This document shows, piece by piece, positions 55,485 through 64,000 of a stretch of 64,000 bases of DNA; position 1 is the stretch's first letter, and every line of letters starts with the position of its first letter. Under the pieces are notes generated by a model, which worked only from the letters and a program-made list of their open reading frames with translations, was not told where the DNA came from and made no database searches. Where the stretch lies: assembly GCA_013176395.1 (NCBI GenBank), contig JABMLP010000030.1, forward strand, positions 372,001-436,000. Reading direction: 5' to 3'. Source of the stretch: Venturia oleaginea. Taxonomy: Eukaryota > Ascomycota > Dothideomycetes > Venturiales > Venturiaceae. The position numbers and the translations under genes were made by a program.

Positions 55485-57609
55485 TTTGAGACCCCGGTTG
55501 CGCCGCGTGTCCTCCTCTGATGAGGGAAAGGTGTATTAGTGCGATTTTTGCTCAAATGAGTGACGGAGGGTGAGAGGGAGTTTGGGAGAGGTAAAACATT
55601 GAGGAAGAGTGCTGTTGTTTAGAGTAAATCTTCTATCAAATACTGCTACTTGGTGAAATCTGTCAACTACGTCGCCGGATTAGGAATGCCAAGAAAAAAG
55701 GGTCTTCGGAAGGATGCACCGACCTCAACTCTATCACATTCAACACCACACAACACACTACTTAACAACCATTGCCCAGGCGCTTTAGGATTGCTGTTCC
55801 GCTGGGCATTATTTTACAACAACAATTCCATCGGATTCATCAATTTTTCCCTCCCCCTTGATGAAAATACTTGATCATGATCGAAAGCTGCGAAAAATGC
55901 TCAGAGGTGGCAAAGTCTCCAGCCAATCGCGCTGATGTTGAGACTGTATCTCACAAGAAGGATAATGTTCCCATTTAGCCTGTGTTCTGAGATATTCATG
56001 CTAAATTCGCGGCGGTCTCTGATCTACCAGAAGAGATCTACAAGATGACAACCGCAAACCTCGAGCTTAATTACAAGCGAATTCAATATTAGGAGAACTG
56101 CAAACAGATCCCTCAATGTCTTGGACATCCATTGGATCATCCGTGCAGTTCTCAGATGGGTTTTGGGCTCACGGCAAAGTCTTTTGCCATGTGGCACTAG
56201 GTTCAAGTGCAAAGATGGGTGGCGCGTCGTATTTTCTGTCTGCTGGCGCACAACGTCTACAATTGAACGGGCCGCTTCAAGAACCTCTTCTGTCTCTTGA
56301 AGCATCTAACGTAGGAGATCCCTCTCGCGAGACTAAGCCAAGGATTACCCTCTCCCTTCCTGGTTGTGAAGTTAGTCGGTATACCAATTTGACGATCAAC
56401 TTCTACTCGGACACGCGTCTGGCAACTGTCATAATCGCTCACGAAACCGGTTCCTCGCTTTTGACCGTCCAATGTTCAACTCAACCACTTATATCAGACC
56501 AGGCACCAGCCTTCAGTCTTTGGTGCGTACAATGAACTCCGGGCAATGAGGTCGAAAGCTTTGAGAGTGAGATAGTGCGGGTTACCCTTGGTCGTTCAAC
56601 AGGAGATAATTACCGTCGAGTTGGTTTGGTCTCGTTGTCGGGAAAACCAGATCGTAGTGCTGAGCCCGAAATGCTGAGGGCAACGATTGTTTTGTTCTGA
56701 GACGGAAATGTGGATTTGCGTCTGGAGATTTCTGAAGTCGAGTTCGACAAAGTTAGTGAGGACTGGATGCATATATATGTAGTCTCTGCTCCGTCTTAAT
56801 GGACAACGGCTGGATTGATCGGTGAACAGACATATACACGTGACCGAGACCAGGAAATCTGATTATACGTAACTCAAGCAGCTTCGTGAAAAACACATTG
56901 GATTCGTCTAAGTATCTACTAATAGGCCTCGGGTCGTTTAGGAATACCTGCAGTTTGTTCTCCAGCTGGGAGTACATTGCATAATCATAGTGCTGTTTAT
57001 CCTTGTCCAATCAAAATCATCCATCTTGCTTTCGTGGCACTATGCTTGGAACTCCAGAACCCTTCCCTAAACAACTCACATACATAATAAGACGCCGTGA
57101 TAATAAACATTAGGCTGATCGCTCACAGCCTTGCGCTAGAGCTGATCTGATTGCCAAGAAAGGGTCCATAGTTCCAGTTTGCCACCTGTACAACTATGTC
57201 ACGGAGTGACACTGAGAATGTTACCATGAACTGGTATACACGTGACTTCAGCGCACGAACCAAGGAATCCCATATATACCTTGCGATTCCTCCCTGTACT
57301 TAGATTCTTCACGCAATGTTTTGATCCTTAGAACGATACTACCATTGACTTCTATCACGCCCGCTTATAGCTAGCACGGCTAATCATTTGTCAACGTGAT
57401 CTACGACTGCTTCTATTGCTCCCGTGACAAACTACATTCATCGGAACAACCACATAAATTATCAAACTATCGCTGCTATAATCGTATTTTTCCCAAAAGA
57501 TCATTTTCTGTAAATCATAGAGACTTATAGCGTCCGAAACTTGGGAAACATCTTGTTTGACGACGATTCTTCACGTCATAGACGATTGTGGGAAAGCCCC
57601 GGCTTCTTC
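55485..57609. other. Long region with degenerate coding-like fragments
   Basis: A 139-codon plus-strand frame at 56116-56535 and its continuation after a TGA (to about 56700: GRSTGDNYRRVGLVSL) look like the decayed C-terminal half of a protein. The final motif recalls the C-terminal parts of heterokaryon-incompatibility (HET) proteins, but the HET domain itself is not seen. The rest (56700-57600) shows nothing I can support. Confidence 0.3.
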
Positions 57610-59700
57610 TTAAGACAAACATGCCACACATTTGCTACTATCTGCAGAGCTTGAGAATGCCTTTTTTATACAGAATCGAGTCCGTCTCAGAATTTGGGGA
57701 CTTGATTTGACGAGATTACCTATCCTACGCCGAGTAGGTCTCGTGCAACTTGGCCTCAAGTCTTTCCACAACATTTTCCAGTCAGTCCACCGAGCGATCA
57801 AGAAGCTCAAAAAAATCCATGACCTTCTCGGACATCAACTTGTCTGTAATGTGGTTTTCAGCTTTTCGGGCGAAAATTCGTGGCTTGGCGATTGCCTTGA
57901 ATACTTGGTCAGGAGACGCTCCTTCCTCTTTCAGGTCCGCAACCTTATCCTATTCAGCGGTGACTTGCCTAAGAATTCGAGTATTGCGATTCTCAAGCTT
58001 GAAGTTCTTTGGCGTCCCCTTAGCGCCAACGGCTAGTGTTGAATTAAGAGCTGTTCAGGAAAGTATTCATTGAAGACTTAGAAACAGCTTGTGGAGGGAA
58101 GAAAAGATTGAATGGCTTACTCGCCTAAGTGATGGCATAAAGCCTGACTATATATACACTAGAAGTGAAAGTATGAGGTCATTGCCTGAACATCACGTGA
58201 TACCAAGACGCCCCTATCCCAAGATGTTTCAACATTAGCTGCTGGTTTAGACTCATCTTCGTCTTCTCTCTCGACTGCCTTGTGCTGTCGGCGAGTATCT
58301 GGCGCTTCCGACTCGGGGTCGATCGACTTTCGCTGGGATGCTCGTTTGCGTGGCGAGTGTTCAATCTATCGCTTCTCAGAGCTCCCTTGGCAAGAGTAGG
58401 TGCGCGATATAGCAAGCAGGGAGAGCGACTAGCAGCAGATAGGCTCCGACTATAAGACGACAGGTCTACAACACAATCGGTGCGACACGATACGGCAGCT
58501 GCTAGAGAACCTCATCTACTATCGTCTCCGCAAACCGTCCTGCTGCAAGCTGATGTCCAGAGCCTTGAGCCTCTCCCCAAACTGTTGCGTCCCAGTTATG
58601 GCATTGGCAAGAGTAGGTGCGCAACACAGTAAGCAGTAAGGACGTATAGAAGGAGCTTATTGGCGGCAAATCCCCTCCCTACAAGCCAGCAGACGTAGCC
58701 TTGAGCCTCTCCCCAGACTGTTGCGTCCCAGTTATGGCATTGGCAAGAGTAGGAGCGCGATATAGCAAGTAGGGAGAGCGACTAGCAGCAGGTAGGCTCC
58801 GACTATAAGACGGCAGGTCTATAGCACGATCGGCGCCATACAATACGGCAGCTACCAGACAGCCTCGTCCACGGGCATACCCGGAGTATCACACCCAAGC
58901 AGCGAAATCACGACTACGATGGTTACTATTGTCTCCAGCATCACACAACCAAATACACCGCCGCATAGGAATCTGGTGCAAGGCAACTTTCACAAGCAGA
59001 AACATACTTAGGGAACCCATTGGCCTTGAGGGATAAGGCGAAACAGATAGACAAAGCTGAGCATTAGAGGGAGACTGTAGGTAGAAGGATAGCGAAACAC
59101 GAGGCATTGCCTCTTGAGTCTACATAGCACAGATATACTAGCAGAATAACCAGTATCTACAAGAGCCAGCGGGCATTTGGAGATACTGGTTAAGGGAAAA
59201 GAGGGAGGACGGAGGGGACAGCTGGTCTTGTTTCAGTGAACGGGGCGAAGTGGGGCGCGGTGGATTATATAATCTATCACGTGTCGGCTGTCTGATGAAG
59301 TCCTCCTAACCGGACATAGCTGCCTGATTAAGCGGCTGCAACCGAGTAGGATAAAATCAATCAATCAATCAATCAATCTCAGAGCTCCCAAATTTTGTTG
59401 CGTTGCTCTGGCGATTCTGATGTTCATCTTTGATGGCCAGCGTATGTATGTCTGTCTTCGCAGTGGTTAAATCTTTCTCGTTGACGTTCTCGTTGGGTTG
59501 CGCTACAGTATTGTAATCAACAGCAGTTGATTGGCTCTGGGCGGCAGTCGACCCATTCAGCGCAGTGGTTGACTTATGCTGATCAGTGGTAGACAGGCCA
59601 TGGTGATAGCTGATTGCTTCCGGGCAGTGGCGAGCTCATTCCGAGCGGTCGGTACGCCCTGAGCAGATCTCTGATTCTGTGGAGCTGGCCCGACACAAAA
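57610..59700 (-). pseudogene. Unassigned charged/coiled-coil ORF, interrupted by a retroelement
   Basis: Removing the insert at 58387-59376 and one target duplication, the minus strand reads a continuous, charged sequence (DEHQNRQSNATKFGSSEKR, then SPRKRASQRKSIDPESEAP, REDEDESKPAANVETSWDRG), followed by an intron-like gap and AKGTPKNFKLENRNTRIL, DKVADLKEEGASPDQVFKA and MSEKVMDFFELLDRS. TAG codons sit at 58368-58366 and 57952-57950 where CAG would fit. No domain recognised; the composition suggests a nuclear or coiled-coil protein, or an old transposon product. Confidence 0.5.
58387..59376 (+). mobile_element. Non-autonomous (AATC)n-tailed retroelement, copy 2 (5'-truncated)
   Basis: 990 bp, collinear with 44198-45184 of copy 1 with a constant offset of 14190 and no indel until the tail, which has one more AATC unit. 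It lacks the first 617 bp of copy 1. It is flanked by the 13-bp duplication TCTCAGAGCTCCC (58374-58386, 59377-59389). 5' truncation, a different target duplication and the repeat tail indicate LINE-machinery retrotransposition. Confidence 0.85.
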
Positions 59701-60055
59701 GATGGTATCAACATGGCGACGGAAGTACTAACACCAGGACAATTTGGAGGTAACGGAAGGGGTAGGGATGTCTAACCAAGATAATTCTGAGATGGGAAGT
59801 AGGTATATTTGAGGGACTTTGATACACGGTTCTCCAGGCGAGGGATGGAATGTCGACTCGACTTTCATGAGTGACTAGGGAGTACCCGCATACAGGACTG
59901 AGGGGAAATATATTCTAGTTCTAAACGAGAAGGCCGAGCACCATGAGCGGCAGGACCTCAATATTATTATTATTGCTCTCGGCTTTTATCCAACCGTGGT
60001 CCGCTCCTCGCTCACCGAAACATCGCTCAGTAGGCTTACTCTGCAGACAAGTGGT

Positions 60056-61543
60056 CTACAACTCAGACTTCGTGCCTAGGCCCAACCAATCCGCACCCCT
60101 TCGAGTCACCCAGTATCCCTTCTCAACCTGAGGCCCATACCAATTCCGCCTCGTCCAAGCTGCAAAAGATAAGACCCAGCAAAACCCAACGACCCTCCAA
60201 AATCGGTTTATCTTGATGCCGAGGACTTCGCGTCCAAATGCGATAACGTGGTCCTCGAGCACGATTGCAAGTGCTTGGAAGAAGAAGAATCGCATGTCCC
60301 CGAGATCGTGACCGACTGCGAATATGGAACCCATGGAGTGAGTAAGTCCGGTAGCGAGGAAACCGGCGAAGAGCTTCACGTAGCGAGAGGCGAATGTTCC
60401 GGGTTTGAGATTGAATATGTCGCGGGCGAAGAAGAGGCCGAAGGTGGTGGCGATCTAGCCATGCGTTAGAAGGATATACAGCGAGAAGAGAGACAAAGGA
60501 GGGTAAAACGTACTCGTCGCATCAGGAGATGTCGATATTCACTATACGACCAGAAAATTAATGCATTCCACAAAGAGAGCAGGGAAAGTCTACTTACGAC
60601 CAATATTGTCGTACTGTATACAATTGCGTGTAGTCTCCAAACATGGGTGGGAGTTCGTGCGGCGCCCATATTCTCAGGGCTGCTGCTATTGCATAGACTG
60701 CTGAAGTTGCCATACTCATGCTAAGGTTCACGTGAATGTACCACATCGACGAGCAGAGCAACTGCATGGGAAGAGAAAGGGAGAAGAATTGTGGGGGGTG
60801 GTTTCTCTCCAGTATCCACCAAATTGCATTGAAGAAGCAAATGCTAGCAATGAGTCGTCGATGAGTTTGAAGAGGGGAACTCGTAGGAATTGTATTATGA
60901 CGAATTTCCTTGTGTATGTTAGTATATTGCGGTAATCTGTATATTGTGGATAGTTGGAGCAGGAAATGGCACTGAATATCCGGTTGAAAGCATTGCGTGG
61001 AGCTAGAGAGAGTTACATGCGAGGAGCTAGAGAGATACATGCGAGCCATTGATGAGAATCTCATGTCGACGACTTACCAGCGACTATAATTCCGATCCGG
61101 AGCCTGTGGCACATTTTGACCTGATGAGACCATCCCACTCCTCTTATGGCCAAAGTATATCCAAAGCTCCAACCAATCTATTCCAATAACCTTGCGGCAC
61201 GCGGGACTCCTCCTCTCCATCTTTTCTTTGAACTTCATGAGACGACGCACCGCTCGTTTTATGCCACTTCTCTTTGTCCGGATTACTCAGTACCACTCGG
61301 TCAACCCAGTTACACAGCATAGTTCCATGAATCGATAAGAACATGTAGGACTCGGCATATGGCGCATCGAAGCGATATCTAAGCGCCGTCCCATGTTACT
61401 GCTGCAAAAAGTATTGCGCTGAGAATTGTACGAAGCTTGGTCGGCTGAAAGGCACAAATCAAAGGGAGTAAAAGTAGAGATTCAGCCTGAGCGAAAAGAT
61501 CCAAACAGAGGAAATGGGCTGGCGCTGATGGAAAGGGGTCCAT
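60056..61543 (-). pseudogene. Wax-synthase-like membrane acyltransferase, frameshifted
   Basis: The family (MBOAT-related, wax synthase domain) transfers acyl groups in membranes; fungal members often sit in metabolite pathways. The start at 61543 (MDPFPSAPAHF) opens a hydrophobic N-terminus. Conserved parts follow: RYRFDAPYAESYMF, IRGVGWSHQVKMCHRLRIG, the family block PPMFGDYTQLYTVRQYW, and after two introns (60542-60597, 60455-60513, separated by a 28-nt exon) KLFAGFLATGLTHSMGS with the catalytic-type His. Frame is lost by one base near 61395 and again near 61140, so it reads as a pseudogene unless these are sequence errors; the C-terminal third is intact. Confidence 0.7.
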
Positions 61544-63039
61544 AACGCAATCATCGTGGAGGCGAAGAGGTTGGATATGGCTATGTGCGGATGATGGTCC
61601 GGATTTAAAGGAGATATCTCATCTGATCTGTACGGGTCTGTTGGCGATCAATTGAGATACATAGTATTCTACTTCTACTATTCTGGGTTCATAGTGCGCT
61701 ATGACAGGCTTTGCGATCAGCAATGCGGACTTCCTTTCTTCGGCCTGTTTACCGGGCTGACCTCGACAAGGTCTATGATATACACCATGTCGTTGAATAT
61801 ATTGCCACCAGGGACCCCAAGACTGACAGGGTTCTACTGAATTTTTTTCAATGAGACCATAGTTCAAGCCAACTATAGTCTTTCCGATCTCTGTGGCATC
61901 AAACTTAGTAAGCGCATGAGTTCCTGGCGCAGACGACACGAATGCTGGTTGGCGTCAAACACGCGTCTTGATACTCCTGAGAGAAAGTACTGCCAGGACC
62001 ATCGATCGTTATTTTTATCTTGACCCTAGCGACTGTGTTCTGATTGATCCGCAAGCCTGTTCACTTGTACGTTTCTCGTGGAGCGGCCCCATACAACTGC
62101 TCACTCGCATATTTTCTTTTGAGTCCATCTGTGGGGCAAGAGGGGTCGTAACGAGGAGGATAAACGGCGCCAAGGACATTATTTGTGGTAGCTATAGGCT
62201 GTACTTCTGTTACTATCCATAGCTATGATTCTCAACCCTAATTATTACTCATCGTCTGGATATTGGCCGCGTTGTCTTTCCCCGACTCTTGATAAGCTAA
62301 ATTCTCCCTCAAAGTCCTTGTAGCTTCATGTTGCGTCGAATCCAAGCCGGAATTCCCGATCGTACAAACCTCGTATCAGGATACCAGCCAGGGTCGCTTA
62401 CTCGGATCCAATTTCGATATGATTGGTGGAGGAAAATGGGCTCAACGCCGGGGTGTTAGCAAAAGAAACTTGAGACAGAATACCGTGACAAATGCATGTT
62501 GTGCTTAGTACATCAAACATGCACATTCTTCGAGTTCTTTTTACTGATTGATTGAGTGATTCTCAGAGCTCTGCCAGTAGTAAAGCTGTAGTACAGTCCA
62601 GTTAAAATAAGTAGATTAGTTGATATTTTCCCTTTACTGGGCCTTTAGTAATGAGATCTGTACTATAGCTTAGTAAAAGCCTCCGGAACGGTCCTATCCG
62701 CGTCCTTGGCCATCAATGCATCGATCACCTTGGCGTAGATCAGAATTTCGGGCGTTATTACTCAGTTGATCAAAGAAAACTTGAAGAATGTGCACATTGA
62801 TGCACAAAGCACAATAGTATTTGAAGCCTTTGTCTTGACAAAATCTTGTGTACGCAAATTCGAGTGCATATGTATCTAGAAAGAATAAGGGGGCACGCGC
62901 TCTAGCCTCATTTGTCATATCATGCCCGATGCAGCCTAGCTTCTGTAGAGAATCCAACCACGTCCCATGTTGCTAAATTCCTCCATCACCATTTCTATCA
63001 CCTTTTCCATCACTCTCATCATGGGAATCTCGAGCCAGA
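61544..63039. other. Intergenic, no gene supported
   Basis: Short frames on both strands (for example 61619-61939 minus and 61968-62222 plus) lack features. No repeat boundary was recognised. Confidence 0.4.
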
Positions 63040-63992
63040 TCACTCCGACTTTCGTCTGGCCTCCCATCCTATCCGCTTCTGAATCTCCTGTGTCAAGGCC
63101 ATCGTGACCCACGCTTCCGGCATCCATTTCGCGCTCTCGCCCAGCAAACACTGCCTCCAAGATGCGGCGCAAACACCCTTGCCACATCCGATCCTGGCAA
63201 TGATATTGGCTGCAGCTTCATCCGGTGTCAAACTGGCGAATCCAAGTTCCTCATGTGGGTTCCCAGCTGTCAATACGCCGCCCAGGACTATGCCCAAAAC
63301 TTCCAGCGAGGGATGTAGCACCCGCAACTCATACGAAAGCGAAGTGCTGAAAACATTGTTGAACGCCTTGGTAGCCGCATATATGCTGATGAATGGGTCG
63401 CCATATGCACCAGCGTACGAGCTAATGTTGAGAACAAGTGCCTGTCCGTTTGCTGTCATTGTTGGCAACAAAACGCGGGTCAAAGCGTGGGGAAATTTGG
63501 CGTTGAGATCGATCTGTTTCGTCGCGACTTCCAACGAGAGATCTGTAAGTGGAGAATAAGTCGGTACTCCAAACAATCCTGCACCTCCAATGTTGTTTAC
63601 CAGGACTGTGAGACGGCCACCTTCATTCTGGATAGTTTCTACAGTCGCGAGTAGTCCGGTAACCGTGGGTATAACATCTGCTGCATCTCCTGTAAATCCA
63701 ACGCATCGGCGGTTCGGATACCGTTGCTCGAGCTGATGGATTCTCCGCGCTATCTTCTCTTGATTCCGAGAGTGAAGTATAACATTGAAAACCTTTGTCA
63801 AGGAGTGCCTGAACAAGCGACAATCCAATGCCTCCGAAGCCCCTTTTACCACGCCCAGGCTTCGCCATCCGCTCTTAGATATCTGTCGATCTGGCCCCGC
63901 TGAAAGAAGTACAGATCAATGAAAATCAATACTCTGCAAGCGATGGCACAGAGGAAGAAAAGTCCGCAGAGTTGCAGCGCCGTAGAGATCAT
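63040..63992 (-). pseudogene. Membrane-anchored short-chain dehydrogenase (17-beta-HSD type), frameshifted
   Basis: The start at 63992 gives an N-terminal anchor (MISTALQLCGLFFLCAIACR) and LYFFQRGQIDRYLRADG. The cofactor-binding motif TGxxxGIG is scrambled: single-base changes near 63850, 63835 and 63785 move the frame between AWA, VKGASE, GIGLSLVQALLDKGF and NVILHSRNQEKIA. The rest is normal: VLVNNIGGAG, then catalytic Ser in LNISSYAGAYGDP and YAATK, and the C-terminal region ending RIGWEARRKSE. The family reduces ketoacyl or steroid substrates with NADPH at the ER. The lesions hit the most conserved motif, so it is most likely inactive; sequencing error cannot be excluded. Confidence 0.7.
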
Positions 63993-64000
63993 CGTAGGAG

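Noticed and set aside
56116..56700. Possible heterokaryon-incompatibility (HET) gene
   Set aside because: Only a vague C-terminal motif was seen and no HET domain, so I left it as a degenerate region.
60056..63992. Acyltransferase plus dehydrogenase as a biosynthetic gene cluster
   Set aside because: Both genes are broken and no core synthase, P450 or regulator is present in the window.

Overview
The window is chromosomal DNA of a filamentous ascomycete (Pezizomycotina). The evidence is short introns (44-221 nt, GTRNGT...YAG), fungal-type orthologues (GH3 beta-glucosidase, Rqc2/Tae2, COPI zeta, condensin CAP-D2, Cdc7, Scj1-like DnaJ), small secreted cysteine-rich proteins, and CpA-to-TpA type nonsense changes that look like repeat-induced point mutation (RIP). 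Placement in Leotiomycetes is only a guess from general protein flavour.

Layout. 1-4 kb: a decayed or unassigned stretch and a mid2/WSC-like single-pass membrane protein (994-2708, minus). 4-7.1 kb: six-exon secreted GH3 beta-glucosidase (minus). 9.9-11.1 kb: multi-pass membrane protein (minus). 11.8-21.2 kb: a housekeeping block with Rqc2 (minus), coatomer zeta (minus) and, divergently, a DEAH/DEVH RNA helicase (plus). 21.9-27.0 kb: a graveyard with a broken TPR-SET protein gene and two separated pieces of an animal-type Na+/K+ P-type ATPase; an intact, spliced, six-cysteine secreted protein gene lies between the pieces. 27.6-33.3 kb: condensin subunit 1 and Cdc7 kinase, divergent from a 200-bp promoter. 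34.3-36.2 kb: a BTB protein and a three-exon gene for a secreted protein with the eight-cysteine C-CC-C-C-CC-C order of hydrophobins. 37-38 kb: a relic of a serine hydrolase (beta-lactamase/nylonase type).

38.8-52.1 kb is a transposon nest. Two tandem 674-bp LTR-like repeats are each split by another element: the first by a 3.86-kb hAT transposon (8-bp target duplication, clear terminal inverted repeats, nonsense codons), the second by a 1.6-kb non-autonomous element with an (AATC)n tail and a 15-bp target duplication. Next to them is a complete Ty3/gypsy chromovirus on the minus strand (45903-52086) with identical 332-bp LTRs, AAATA target duplication and open gag and pol frames. Its primer-binding site is complementary to 11 nt of its own LTR, at the position expected for the transcript 5' end, so it probably self-primes like Tf1.

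52.4-64 kb: a secreted, Kex2-site-containing precursor with an in-frame amber codon, an ER-resident DnaJ chaperone ending in HDEL, then relics: an unassigned ORF interrupted by a second, collinear copy of the (AATC)n-tailed element, a frameshifted wax-synthase-like acyltransferase, and a frameshifted short-chain dehydrogenase. Overall, conserved single-copy genes on the left give way to a decaying, transposon-rich compartment on the right that still carries small secreted protein genes.
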